From Parcubacteria group bacterium Athens0714_16 (GTDB lineage Bacteria > Patescibacteriota > Minisyncoccia > Phycocordibacterales > 21-14-all-36-13), in the NCBI GenBank assembly GCA_007376805.1, contig VMGX01000003.1, positions 1 to 51,281 of the forward strand: a DNA stretch of 51,281 nucleotides, written 5' to 3'. Numbering within the stretch: position 1 is the first letter of the stretch; the number at the start of each line of letters is the position of its first letter. The notes beneath the pieces are model-generated. The model was not told where the DNA came from and searched no databases. It worked only from the letters and a program-made list of their open reading frames with translations. Of this stretch, positions 33,945-43,962 are shown in pieces. Both the position numbers and the translations under genes were made by a program.

Positions 33945-34856
33945 TTACTTTATTATTTTTTTGTTTTGTAAATTCTTCAAAATTTCGTAAGGAATTTTCA
34001 TATTCCATTTTAATAATCCAAGGCCTCTGTCTCCGCCCGGCTTACCATCTTTGTCTGAATGAAAATCAGAACCGCCTGTTATTATTAAATTATATTTTCT
34101 AGCCATTTCAGAAAAATATTTTATATATTTTTCTGATTCTTCTTTTGTTTCTCTTCCTTGTATTGCTTCAATCCCATCAATCCCCCAATCTGCAAATTGT
34201 TTTATAATTGACTCATCACCAAACGGAACATCCCAACAAGGATGGGCTAAAACTGCAACACCCCCCCCCATCTTATGAATTAAATCTATTGCATCAAATG
34301 GTTCAATCGCATATTTTTTAGTATAAGCAGGTTTACCAATTATCATAAATTCGTGTATAAATTCTTTAACATCTGGAATTTTACCAAAAATATCAATAAA
34401 CTTTTTTTTATTTTCTATTTTTTTTATTGCAACATCTGCCACATGAGGCATCCCGATACTTCCCTTTGCTAATTCATCAACTTCTTCGTATGTAATAACA
34501 AAACCTAATTCATTTAATTTTTCTACAATTTTTTTGGCTCTATCTTCCCTGCTTCTTTGGCATTTTTCCAAAACAGATAATAATTCTTCATTTTTATAAT
34601 CAAAATAATATCCAAGTATATGAAATTCTTTATTATCTTTTTTTGACCAATAAGTAGTCAGTTCAACTGCAGGAACAACTTCAACGCCAATTTTATTGCC
34701 GGCATGAATCGCTTTTTCGATACTTCCAACAGAGTCGTGGTCCGAAATAGCTATCGCAGACAGCCCGGCTTCTTTTGCTTTTTTAACAATTTCTTCTGGT
34801 GAATAATCTCCGTCAGAGGCGGTTGTGTGAACATGTAAATCAATTAATTTTCCCAT
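33945..34856 (-). CDS. PHP-domain metal-dependent phosphoesterase
   Basis: DLHVHTTASDGDYSPEEIV, ISDHDSV, LAHPCWD, GGSDFHSDKDG. Confidence 0.9.
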   Translation of the reverse strand: MGKLIDLHVHTTASDGDYSPEEIVKKAKEAGLSAIAISDHDSVGSIEKAIHAGNKIGVEVVPAVELTTYWSKKDNKEFHILGYYFDYKNEELLSVLEKCQRSREDRAKKIVEKLNELGFVITYEEVDELAKGSIGMPHVADVAIKKIENKKKFIDIFGKIPDVKEFIHEFMIIGKPAYTKKYAIEPFDAIDLIHKMGGGVAVLAHPCWDVPFGDESIIKQFADWGIDGIEAIQGRETKEESEKYIKYFSEMARKYNLIITGGSDFHSDKDGKPGGDRGLGLLKWNMKIPYEILKNLQNKKIIK

Positions 34857-34880
34857 TTTAAAATTTTATCATAGTTTTAG

Positions 34881-35522
34881 TTATATTTTTTCCGCTTCTT
34901 TAATATCAAAATCCCCAATTTTAATTCTTCTTAAATCTGATAGAGATGCTGGGAATCCCAGTCGTCTACCAAATTCTTCTGCAATTGAACGAATGTATGT
35001 TCCGCTTGATACATTTATTTCAATTTTTATATTAAAAGAACCATTTTTATTATCAGAAATATCAATTAATTTTGTATCTAAAATTTCCATTGTTTTTGTC
35101 GGGACATCAACATCTTTTCCATTTCTAGCATATTCATATAAAGGTTTCCCTTTTATTTTAATTGCAGAATAAATTGGAACTTTTAATTCTAATTTTCCTT
35201 TCATTTCTTTTAAAACCTTTTCAATTTGTTCTTTTGTTATATTCTCAACTTTTTTCTTTTCAATAATTTTCCCTTCTCTGTCCCCCGTTGTTGTACTAAT
35301 CCCAAGTAAAATATCAGCAATATATATTTTAGAAAGTTTTAGATATTCATTTAATTTTTTAGTTCCTTCGTTTATACCAATAATCATCAAACCGGACGCC
35401 AAAGGATCAAGGGTTCCCGCGTGACCCATTTTTTTAATTCCCAGTTTTCGCCTCAAAATTCTTATTACATCAAAAGATGTGATTTCCGTAGGTTTGTCTA
35501 TTAAAATTATATTTTTATCCAT
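34881..35522 (-). CDS. truB: tRNA pseudouridine synthase B
   Basis: ILIDKPTEITSFDVIRILRRKLGIKKMGHAGTLDPLASGLMII; start moved to 35522 because the track start lies in a hairpin repeat. Confidence 0.93.
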   Translation of the reverse strand: MDKNIILIDKPTEITSFDVIRILRRKLGIKKMGHAGTLDPLASGLMIIGINEGTKKLNEYLKLSKIYIADILLGISTTTGDREGKIIEKKKVENITKEQIEKVLKEMKGKLELKVPIYSAIKIKGKPLYEYARNGKDVDVPTKTMEILDTKLIDISDNKNGSFNIKIEINVSSGTYIRSIAEEFGRRLGFPASLSDLRRIKIGDFDIKEAEKI

Positions 35523-35548
35523 ATTAAAATATATTAAAAAAATGATGG

Positions 35549-35579
35549 ATGAAAATTGTCGCTTAACGACAATTTTCAT
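35549..35579 (-). repeat. stop-linked hairpin followed by CCATCAT
   Basis: minus strand ATGAAAATTGTCGttaagCGACAATTTTCAT-CCATCATTTTTTT directly after the TAA of 35580-36368. Confidence 0.7.
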
Positions 35580-36368
35580 TTATTTTTGAGAATTATTTAT
35601 ATTATAATCCCCGACTTTAATTCTTTTAATATTTAGAGTGATTGCACCAGATTCTAGATTATTTCCAATTTCATCAACAATGCCTCTTATATATGTTCCA
35701 CTTGAACATTTGATTTTTGCTTTAAATGTTGAAAATTCTTTTTCACTATGTAAATCAAAAATTGTTTTCCATATTTTAATTGTTTCAACTTGTCTAAAAT
35801 CTCCTTTTACTAAATTTATTTTATTTAATATTTCTTTTTGAAAATTTTTAAGTTTTGTTTTTTTAAATTCTAAAATTTCTATAGAATAAATTTCTATATC
35901 CCTTTCTGGTCTTTCTTCAATATTTTCCAACTTGGAAGCTTCGCTTCCAAGTTGGGATTTTGTTATTTCAAAAAGTGGAATACCGTTTATTGTCTTTGAA
36001 GAAAATGCTGGATATTTTTGTTTTCTTTTTCCTATAAATTTTGATAATTCCATTTTTATGTCCGATTCATCTATTTCCTTATCATCGACAAATTCAGCTA
36101 ATCCAAGTATGTCATATGTATCACTTTTTACGCCCAAAAGTGCCTCAAATTCGTATTCTTTGTCCATATTCAAGTATTCCTCTCTTTTCTTATTTTCCTC
36201 TCCAACAACAACCAAAAGAACTCCTTCTGCCATTGGATCAAGGCGCCCAACATAACTCATTTTTTCTTTTATATATTCTGGTTTTTCTATTCTAAATCTG
36301 TCCAATCTTTCAAGTGGTGTTTCTCCAATTTCTTTGTATAAATTCAGTATTTTTTGCATTTGTATCAA
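35580..36368 (-). CDS. TruB-family pseudouridine synthase paralog (divergent)
   Basis: YVGRLDPMAEGVLLVVVGEENKKREEYLNMDKEYEFEALLG and SSGTYIRGIVDEIG; 262 aa. Confidence 0.8.
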   Translation of the reverse strand: MIQMQKILNLYKEIGETPLERLDRFRIEKPEYIKEKMSYVGRLDPMAEGVLLVVVGEENKKREEYLNMDKEYEFEALLGVKSDTYDILGLAEFVDDKEIDESDIKMELSKFIGKRKQKYPAFSSKTINGIPLFEITKSQLGSEASKLENIEERPERDIEIYSIEILEFKKTKLKNFQKEILNKINLVKGDFRQVETIKIWKTIFDLHSEKEFSTFKAKIKCSSGTYIRGIVDEIGNNLESGAITLNIKRIKVGDYNINNSQK

Positions 36369-36380
36369 AATATATCATTC

Positions 36381-36515
36381 ACCCTGTTAAATAAAATTTG
36401 AGGTTTTCTCAAATTTTAATTTTAAATTTTAATCATTAATATATTTGCCTTTAAATTAAGCAGTTATGTGTGATTTTATAGAGATTTTACCTCATTTAAA
36501 ATTATTTAACAGGGT
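36381..36515. repeat. large palindrome with ACCCTGTTAAAT/ATTTAACAGGGT outer arms
   Basis: outer arms about 23 bp imperfect; internal AAAATTTGAGgttttCTCAAATTTT hairpin. Confidence 0.65.
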
Positions 36516-36570
36516 AAATAACATTTGAAGAAAATATTGTATATTGGCACTATTTTGCTACTATTATTAT

Positions 36571-37890
36571 ATGGAAGATAATAATTTAGAAGAAGAATTA
36601 AATAAAATAAACAGAGAACCATATAAAGGTGTCAGGGACTTTTATCCAGAAGATATGTTTGTTCAAAACTTTATATTTGATGTAATGAGAAAAACAGTTA
36701 TAAGTTTCGGTTTTATTGAGTATAACGCATCAATTTTAGAGCCAACAAGTTTGTACAAAGCAAAGTCAGGAGAAGAACTTGTTGGGGAACAAACATATAC
36801 TTTCACTGACAGAGGTGGACGCGATGTAACTCTACGTCCAGAAATGACACCAACCGTCGCAAGAATGGTTGCAAAAAGAAAACGAGAACTCATATTCCCA
36901 CTAAGATGGTTTTCTATACCAAATATGTTCAGGTATGAAAGACCCCAAAAGGGTCGTCTACGAGAACACTGGCAGTTAAATGCTGATTTGTTTGGTATTA
37001 AATCCGTTGATGCGGATGTTGAGATTATTTCATTGGCATATACACTAATGAAAAATTTTGGTGCAAAAGATAATAATTTTGAAATAAAAGTAAACAGCAG
37101 AAAAATAATAAATTCAATTTTGAAGGACTTTCTGAAATTACAAGACGAAGAAGGAACTCGTCTGATGAAACTTGTTGATAAAAGAGAAAAGATAAAACAA
37201 GATGAATTTAATGCCGAACTTTCAATAATGCTTGGAGACAAAAGTGAAGTATTTTCAAAAATGTTAAAGACAAAAAGTTTGCTTGATTTTACATCTGTTC
37301 TCCCAAAAGAAATCTCAAACAGTGAAGGTATAAAAGATATTCAAAATCTTATAAATAAACTAAATGAAATTGGAATAAAAAATGTTGTATTTTCACCGGA
37401 CTTGGTGAGGGGTTTTGATTATTATACAGGTATAGTGTTTGAAATATATGACAAAAACCCAGAAAATAATCGCTCACTATTCGGGGGTGGCAGATATGAT
37501 GATTTATTGGATATATTTGGAGAAGAAAAAGTTCCTGCCGTTGGTTTTGGTATGGGGGATGTAACAATAAAAGATTTTTTAAACACATATGATTTAATTC
37601 CAAAATATAATTCAAGTGTAGATTTATATATTTGCACACTTTCAAACGAATATATTCCAACCGCAAATAAAATTGCTTCTGAATTGAGAAGTAAGAATAT
37701 AAATGTCGAAGTAAATTTAACCGACAAAAAAATTCCCGATCAAGTAAAAATTGCCAGCAAAAAAACAGCTTCGTTTATAATATGTATCGGTGAAAATGAA
37801 GTAAAAACAGAAAAATATAAAATTAAAAACATGGAAACTGGCGAAGAAAAAGAAACACAACTTAATGAAATCCATGATTTCATTAAGTAA
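36571..37890 (+). CDS. hisS: histidyl-tRNA synthetase
   Basis: TLRPEMTPTVARMV, MFRYERPQKGRLREHWQLNADLFG, LVRGFDYYTGIVFEIY; start moved to 36571. Confidence 0.95.
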   Translation: MEDNNLEEELNKINREPYKGVRDFYPEDMFVQNFIFDVMRKTVISFGFIEYNASILEPTSLYKAKSGEELVGEQTYTFTDRGGRDVTLRPEMTPTVARMVAKRKRELIFPLRWFSIPNMFRYERPQKGRLREHWQLNADLFGIKSVDADVEIISLAYTLMKNFGAKDNNFEIKVNSRKIINSILKDFLKLQDEEGTRLMKLVDKREKIKQDEFNAELSIMLGDKSEVFSKMLKTKSLLDFTSVLPKEISNSEGIKDIQNLINKLNEIGIKNVVFSPDLVRGFDYYTGIVFEIYDKNPENNRSLFGGGRYDDLLDIFGEEKVPAVGFGMGDVTIKDFLNTYDLIPKYNSSVDLYICTLSNEYIPTANKIASELRSKNINVEVNLTDKKIPDQVKIASKKTASFIICIGENEVKTEKYKIKNMETGEEKETQLNEIHDFIK

Positions 37891-37955
37891 TTCCTAATTT
37901 CCAATTACTAATTTCTAATGGAATATCAAAAAAGTTAAAAATAAATTATTTAAGT

Positions 37956-38474
37956 ATGCTTATAATAATATTTGGTAATATAGGTGCTGGAAAATCAACC
38001 ATTGCAAAAGCCCTTTCAAAAAAACTTGGTTTTTCTTTAATTCAATTTGACCCATTGGTCCCGTCCGTTACTGGGAAAGAAAATATGTATGATAAAAATA
38101 ATAATTTTTTACTTTCCAATAAAGATATAGAAAATGTTCATTCAAAAATGCGTGAAAATGCAAAACAAATTCTTGAAACGGACAATGGTGTAGTTGTTGA
38201 ATCCATGTATTTTAAACCTCAACGAGAAAAAATTATTAAAATGGCCGAAAAAATAAATATCAAATATAAAATTATTGAGGTCATTTGTGATGAAAAAGAA
38301 ACACAGAAACGTATCAAAAAGAGAATAACAAAAAATAATCAATCTGCGGGTATTAGATTATTTATTGAGAATAAAAATTCACTTGGAAAAGAAAAAATAA
38401 AACATTTGGTATTAGATACTACAAACAAAAATATTAAAACTTGTGTAAATTCTGTAATTAAATTTATAAATTAA
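37956..38474 (+). CDS. P-loop kinase-like protein
   Basis: IIIFGNIGAGKSTIAKALSKKLG Walker A. Confidence 0.7.
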   Translation: MLIIIFGNIGAGKSTIAKALSKKLGFSLIQFDPLVPSVTGKENMYDKNNNFLLSNKDIENVHSKMRENAKQILETDNGVVVESMYFKPQREKIIKMAEKINIKYKIIEVICDEKETQKRIKKRITKNNQSAGIRLFIENKNSLGKEKIKHLVLDTTNKNIKTCVNSVIKFIN

Positions 38475-38481
38475 TAATTTT

Positions 38482-39057
38482 ATGCGTAAAATTTTTTTTG
38501 ATATAGAAACAAAAAATACATTTGAAGATGTGGGCGAAAGAAATCCAGTACTTTTGGATTTGTCCCTTGTTGGAATATACGATTCTGAAAATGAAAAATA
38601 CGATTCTTTTTTAGAAGATGATTTAAACAGATTGTGGCCTATTTTAGAAAAAGCAGATTCCATAATTGGATTTAATTCCGACCATTTTGACATTCCCCTT
38701 TTAAATAAATATTACTCTGGTGATCTCACAAAAATAAAGAGTGTGGACATAATGAAGGATATCAAAAAATCTCTCGGAAGAAGAATCGGGTTGGATGCAG
38801 TCGCAAAAGCTACTCTTGGGATTGGAAAAACGGGACATGGGATGGACGCAATTGAATGGTGGAAAAAAGGAGAAATAGATAAAATAAGGCAATATTGTTT
38901 AGATGATGTCCGTATAACAAAAGATATCTATAATTTTGCTTTTCAAAACGGACATCTTAAATATTTCGACGGGCTTAAAATAAGAGAAATTCCTATTGAT
39001 ACGACTGAATGGGAGAAAAAAGAAGATTCTGGGATGACACAAACTTTGGGATTTTAA
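38482..39057 (+). CDS. RNase H-like 3'-5' exonuclease domain protein
   Basis: FFDIETKN, IIGFNSDHFDIPLL, RQYCLDDVRITKDIY (DEDD-type). Confidence 0.8.
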   Translation: MRKIFFDIETKNTFEDVGERNPVLLDLSLVGIYDSENEKYDSFLEDDLNRLWPILEKADSIIGFNSDHFDIPLLNKYYSGDLTKIKSVDIMKDIKKSLGRRIGLDAVAKATLGIGKTGHGMDAIEWWKKGEIDKIRQYCLDDVRITKDIYNFAFQNGHLKYFDGLKIREIPIDTTEWEKKEDSGMTQTLGF

Positions 39058-39093
39058 ATTCAAAAGCCCTGGGAGGGCTTTTGAATCCATAAT
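39058..39093 (+). repeat. stop-linked hairpin followed by CCATAAT
   Basis: ATTCAAAAGCCCTgggAGGGCTTTTGAAT-CCATAATGTTTTTG directly after TAA at 39055-39057. Confidence 0.7.
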
Positions 39094-39179
39094 GTTTTTG
39101 TTGTGTAGCCCTGGAAGAGCTTTTCAATCCACAATATTTGTCAAAATAATTCCAAGGGGAACCCTTGGAATTAAATTTA

Positions 39180-39788
39180 TTATTCAAATAAAATATTTAA
39201 AACTTCTTCTCTCCCCTTTTTTGTTTTAGCTGAAAATAAAATTATGTTTTTTATACATTTATAATCTCTCAAATCATTTTCTATTTTTTTGATATTTTTT
39301 ACAAATTCGCTCTGTGAAAGTTTATCTGATTTATTAGCAACAACTATAACATTATGATTTTCATTTTCTAAAATTTCTAACATTTCTTTATCAATTGTAG
39401 TAATTCCAATTCTTGAATCAATAATAAAAACAACATGGGAAGGTTTTACCCCCGATTCAGAAAAATACCAAATTATTCTTTTTCTTAACTTGTCTGCTAT
39501 TTTGGGAGGCATTTTTGCATAACCATAGCCCGGCAAATCAACAAAATAAACCAAATCATTTATAAGAAAAAAATTAATCTCTCTTGTTTTCCCCGGCATA
39601 GAACTGGATTTGGCCAAACTTTTTCTTTCTGCGAGCGTGTTTATCACACTTGATTTACCCACATTTGACCTACCAATAAATGCAACTTGTTTTCTTGTGT
39701 CAAATAAAATCTTATCTTCACCTATAAGACCGCGCACAAACGTAGCAGAAATCACTTTTGGGCCATTTTTTTTGTTTTTGATTACCAT
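39180..39788 (-). CDS. engB: ribosome biogenesis GTPase EngB/YsxC
   Basis: IGRSNVGKSSVINTL, DLPGYGYAKMP, VVANKSDKL; start moved to 39788. Confidence 0.92.
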   Translation of the reverse strand: MVIKNKKNGPKVISATFVRGLIGEDKILFDTRKQVAFIGRSNVGKSSVINTLAERKSLAKSSSMPGKTREINFFLINDLVYFVDLPGYGYAKMPPKIADKLRKRIIWYFSESGVKPSHVVFIIDSRIGITTIDKEMLEILENENHNVIVVANKSDKLSQSEFVKNIKKIENDLRDYKCIKNIILFSAKTKKGREEVLNILFE

Positions 39789-39838
39789 ATATGTTATATT
39801 ATATCCCAATATTAACAGAGAATAAGTAATTATAAAAT

Positions 39839-40600
39839 ATGGATCAATCAAATAAAGGAACATACCTTATAGCTGGTGCAATCGTGTTGGCAGGATTATT
39901 AATAGGTTTCGGTGTTTATTTTGGAAATGGAGACACAGCAACAAACACAGATCCAACCACTGCAACTGGTAACAAAGAAATAAAATTAAATCCAATAACA
40001 AAAGAAGATCACATTTTAGGAAATCCAAACGCTGATGTGGTTGTTGTAGAATTTTCAGATACAGAATGTCCATTTTGTAAGACATTTCACGCTTCTATGA
40101 ACAAAATAGTAACTGACTATGGGAAAAGTGGTCGTGTTGCGTGGGTTTACAGACATTTCCCACTTACAACACTTCATTCAAAAGCTATAGCAGAGGCGAA
40201 TGCAACTGAATGTGCTTATAGTTTGGGTGGAAACACTGCATTTTGGAGTTATATAAACAAAGTTTATGAAGTAACACCATCAAACGATGGCTTGGATCCA
40301 ACAAAACTTTCTGAAATTGCAGTTGAAATTGGTTTAGACAAAAAAGCTTTTGAAGAATGTCAGACGGCTCAAAAATTTGTAGAGAAAGTTAAAACAAATT
40401 TTGATGACGCGGTTGCTTCGGGGGGGAATGGAACTCCACATAATATTTTAGTAACAAAAAATGGAGAGAAGTTTACCGTAGACGGAGCTTTGCCAATTGA
40501 AATGATGAAAGCAGTGATTGATACTGTACTAAAAGGAATCGACGAAAAACAAAGTTTTGAAACAACAAGTAATGCTATAAAATTGATAATTGGGAGGTAA
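39839..40600 (+). CDS. DsbA-like thioredoxin-fold protein, membrane anchored
   Basis: N-terminal TM; VVEFSDTECPFCKTFHASM. Confidence 0.9.
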   Translation: MDQSNKGTYLIAGAIVLAGLLIGFGVYFGNGDTATNTDPTTATGNKEIKLNPITKEDHILGNPNADVVVVEFSDTECPFCKTFHASMNKIVTDYGKSGRVAWVYRHFPLTTLHSKAIAEANATECAYSLGGNTAFWSYINKVYEVTPSNDGLDPTKLSEIAVEIGLDKKAFEECQTAQKFVEKVKTNFDDAVASGGNGTPHNILVTKNGEKFTVDGALPIEMMKAVIDTVLKGIDEKQSFETTSNAIKLIIGR

Positions 40601-40629
40601 CTTTAAAACCTCTAAATGAGGTTTTAAAG
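40601..40629 (+). terminator. post-stop hairpin
   Basis: CTTTAAAACCTCtaaatGAGGTTTTAAAG immediately after TAA. Confidence 0.7.
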
Positions 40630-40636
40630 AGTAAAT

Positions 40637-40661
40637 AAAAAAGCCCGTTAAGGGCTTTTTT
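40637..40661. terminator. bidirectional terminator
   Basis: AAAAAAGCCCgttaaGGGCTTTTTT between convergent genes. Confidence 0.8.
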
Positions 40662-40672
40662 ATTTAGTGATT

Positions 40673-42043
40673 TCAGTAATTTTTTAATCTCTCTGCTTTT
40701 TCGTGTTGTCTTATTTTTTCGTGTGCCTTTGCTTCAATTTGTCTGATTCTTTCGCGAGTAACACCAAACTCCTTCCCCACTTCTTCAAGTGTGTGATTTA
40801 TTCCATCTTTAAGTCCACATCTCATTTCAAGAATTTTTTGCTCCTTCGGTGTCAAATCATTTAGAATTTCTTTTACTTGGTCAGATAAAATTCTTCTTGA
40901 TGCCTCCTTGTCCGGTGAATCAATTTTATCATCTGGAATAAAATCTCCGAGAGTTGATCTACTGTCATCATCACCAGCCGGTGTTTCCAATGACACAGTA
41001 CTTTGATTTATTTTTTCTATGTTATGAATTTTATCAACATCAATACCCATTTCTATTGCAATTTCTTCTGGCATTGGATCTCTGCCCAAACTTTGAGTTA
41101 ATTGTCTTACAAATCTTTTATATTTTGCTATGGTTTCAACCATGTGCACCGGAATACGAATTGTTCTTGATTGGTCTGCTATTGCTCTTGTGATTGCCTG
41201 TCTTATCCACCAAGTTGCATATGTTGAAAACTTAAATCCTCTTGTTCTATCAAATTTATCAACAGCCTTAAATAAACCGAGGTTCCCCTCTTGAATTAAA
41301 TCCAATAAAGAAAGTGTTGAACTTTTGGAAGCATATTTTTTTGCTATGGAAACAACCAATCTAAGATTTGCTCTAGCGAGTATATTTTTTGCTTCTTCGT
41401 CGCCACCCTCTATTCTTTTTGCAAGATCTTTCTCCTTTTCCGCGTTTATTAATTCATATTTACCAATTTCTTTTAGATACATTTGAATTGAATCATAATT
41501 TGATTCACTGGCAAAAATATCTTTTTCTATTGAACCTTCTATATCGAGCATTCCCCCGCCTTCCAAAATATCAACATTAGCATCAGAAAAAACATCATAC
41601 AATTCCTCCAATAAAAGAATGTCTCTTTCTATTCTAGGGAATTCTTTCAAAATTTCTCCGTATGTCACAAATCCCCTTTCTTTCCCCGTCTTCACAAGTT
41701 TTTCCATTTTCAAAACATTTTTTTGTTCTTCTTTTTTCAAATGTCCACTTATTTTCTTTTCCATCAAAGTCATCTTGGTTTTTTTAACTACTTTCAGTGG
41801 AGCCTTTTTGACACTTGGTTTTTTAATTTTTTTACTTTTTGAAACACGACTAATAGAAGATTGTTTTTTGACAATTTTTCCTGCCCTGTTAAATAATTTC
41901 GTCTTTGACGAAATTCCCGTTTTGCGGGGTTTAACAGGGTTCACCCTATTAGATTGCTTCGCACCGACTTTGTCGGATTTAACAGGGTAAATTTTTTTTG
42001 TTGGTTTAGTTTTATTCATTTTTTTTATTGAAATACGACCCAT
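40673..42043 (-). CDS. rpoD: RNA polymerase primary sigma factor
   Basis: [58 protein letters not shown]; Lys-rich N-terminal extension. Confidence 0.95.
   Translation of the reverse strand: MGRISIKKMNKTKPTKKIYPVKSDKVGAKQSNRVNPVKPRKTGISSKTKLFNRAGKIVKKQSSISRVSKSKKIKKPSVKKAPLKVVKKTKMTLMEKKISGHLKKEEQKNVLKMEKLVKTGKERGFVTYGEILKEFPRIERDILLLEELYDVFSDANVDILEGGGMLDIEGSIEKDIFASESNYDSIQMYLKEIGKYELINAEKEKDLAKRIEGGDEEAKNILARANLRLVVSIAKKYASKSSTLSLLDLIQEGNLGLFKAVDKFDRTRGFKFSTYATWWIRQAITRAIADQSRTIRIPVHMVETIAKYKRFVRQLTQSLGRDPMPEEIAIEMGIDVDKIHNIEKINQSTVSLETPAGDDDSRSTLGDFIPDDKIDSPDKEASRRILSDQVKEILNDLTPKEQKILEMRCGLKDGINHTLEEVGKEFGVTRERIRQIEAKAHEKIRQHEKAERLKNY
41884..41939. repeat. three-way-junction palindrome inside rpoD, copy A
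   Basis: CCCTGTTAAAT [AATTTCGTCtttGACGAAATT] [CCCGttttgCGGG] GTTTAACAGGG. Confidence 0.75.
41943..41988. repeat. three-way-junction palindrome inside rpoD, copy B
   Basis: ACCCTATTAGAT [TGCttcGCA] [CCGACtttGTCGG] ATTTAACAGGGT. Confidence 0.7.
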
Positions 42044-42050
42044 GATTAAT

Positions 42051-43802
42051 TTATATTTTTATTGATTTTTTTAATTTTAATAATTCCTCTTTTTTACCTT
42101 GAATTTCTTTTGATAAAACACTACAAACATCCAAAAGTTTTTCTATTTTTTCCTCATCATTTTCTTTCTCCGCCTTCTTCATTTCATTTACGGTTATTTT
42201 CAATTTTTCTTTCAAAAACTCTTCTGTAAGATTTAATAATAATTCTTCTATTTCATATGATGCATCCTCTATTTCTAAATAATTCATCTCCATATCAAAC
42301 ATTAAATCATAGTCATTTTTCTCCTCCTTCAAAAAATCTTCCCCAACAATTTCTTCAAATTTTTTGATAATTTCCTCTAAATTAACACTTGGTTCATTTA
42401 ATGATTTTTGCCACAAAATTAAACCTTTTATTTTTCTTTTTATAATATCAATTCTAGATAATTTTTCTGTCTCTCCGACTGTTTTTTTGTCTAAAATCTT
42501 TTCATTTTTTTTGACAAAGTTCTCTGAGCTATCCTTTATATCATTTTTGATTTTTATCAATTCTTCCTTTAATGAATCTTCTGGAATACCTGTCTTTGAA
42601 GAAATTGAATAAATAAAATGTGCTTGGTCTATTTTATTATCAATTTTTGCTACCATTGGAAGAATTTTTTCTCTGATTTCTTTCCAAAACTTTCTTTCTG
42701 GGAAATTCTTTTTTTCAATAAAGTTAATGAAAAAATCTATTGCGTGTTGTGATTGTTTTATTATTTTGTGCCAATCATCTTTATTTTTAAGTATTATTTC
42801 TGCTGGGTCTTTTGATGTTTCTAGTTCTGCAATTTTTACATCCATGCCGGCAACTATCGCAAGTTCCGAACCTTTTTTTGCTGAAACAAGTCCCGCATTA
42901 TCTGAGTCCAGTGCTATAACTAAATTACTTGTAAGTTTTTTTATCAAATTTAAATGATATCCGGTGAGTGCTGTTCCTGACAAAGCAACTGTATTTGAAA
43001 ATCCTGATTGGTGACTCAAAATAAGATCCATTTGTCCTTCTACCAAAATACAGAAATTATTTTTTCTCATACTGTGTTTTGCTTTGTTATATCCGTAAAG
43101 TATTTGTGATTTGTTATACAATTCTGTTTCCGGAGAATTAATATATTTAGGAGTTTTTTCGTTTTCTCCACTCAATATTCTTCCAGAAAAAGCAACAACT
43201 CTATCCGCGGAATCAAAAATAGGAAACATTATTCTATTTCTAAAATAATCATAAAATCCTTTTTCTGTTTTTCTTACAAGCCCAACATCAAACATCATTT
43301 TTTCACTGAAACCTTCTTTTTTTAGATGTTCATATAATTTTTCCCAACCACTTAAAGCAAACCCTATTCTAAAGTTTTTAATTGTATCTTCAGATACACC
43401 CCTTCCATTCAGATAATTTAATGACTCTTGATTTTGTTTTATGTTATTTTCAAAAAACCGTGTAGCTTCTTCAAGAATCGTAAACATTTGAGTTATTTCA
43501 TCTCTGTTTTCTTTGCTTTGTTGTTTCAAAACAACACCGGCTCTGGTAGCTAGCAATTTTAAAGCACCAGAAAAATCTAAGCCCTCAAATTCTTGAACAA
43601 ATGTAAAAATATCTCCCTTAACACCGCACCCAAAACAGTGATACATATTTCTCCCTGGCGACACAAAAAAAGAAGGAGTTTTTTCGTTGTGAAAAGGACA
43701 ATTTGCTTTTAAATTACTCCCCGCTTTTTGGAGTTTCACATATGAACCCACAACATCAACTATATTGAGACGTTCTTTTATTTTTTCTATATCAGAAGAC
43801 AT
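42051..43802 (-). CDS. dnaG: DNA primase
   Basis: [35 protein letters not shown] zinc finger; [20 protein letters not shown]. Confidence 0.95.
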   Translation of the reverse strand: MSSDIEKIKERLNIVDVVGSYVKLQKAGSNLKANCPFHNEKTPSFFVSPGRNMYHCFGCGVKGDIFTFVQEFEGLDFSGALKLLATRAGVVLKQQSKENRDEITQMFTILEEATRFFENNIKQNQESLNYLNGRGVSEDTIKNFRIGFALSGWEKLYEHLKKEGFSEKMMFDVGLVRKTEKGFYDYFRNRIMFPIFDSADRVVAFSGRILSGENEKTPKYINSPETELYNKSQILYGYNKAKHSMRKNNFCILVEGQMDLILSHQSGFSNTVALSGTALTGYHLNLIKKLTSNLVIALDSDNAGLVSAKKGSELAIVAGMDVKIAELETSKDPAEIILKNKDDWHKIIKQSQHAIDFFINFIEKKNFPERKFWKEIREKILPMVAKIDNKIDQAHFIYSISSKTGIPEDSLKEELIKIKNDIKDSSENFVKKNEKILDKKTVGETEKLSRIDIIKRKIKGLILWQKSLNEPSVNLEEIIKKFEEIVGEDFLKEEKNDYDLMFDMEMNYLEIEDASYEIEELLLNLTEEFLKEKLKITVNEMKKAEKENDEEKIEKLLDVCSVLSKEIQGKKEELLKLKKSIKI

Positions 43803-43962
43803 AATAATAAATTAAAAATGTAAATCTCAAAATGTAAAGTGACAATGTAAAATGCTAAAATCTCAAAACAAATTTTCTGAAAGAAAATTTGTAATAAATC
43901 GCTTATTTGCCTTTGGCAAATCCCACAATTTTCCATTTTGAACTTTCAACTTTGCATTATTT

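Noticed and set aside
34881-35579. Extended truB start (MKIVVKRQFSSIIFLIYFN...)
   Set aside because: The first 19 codons translate a hairpin repeat; MDKNIILIDKP at 35522 is the conventional TruB N-terminus.
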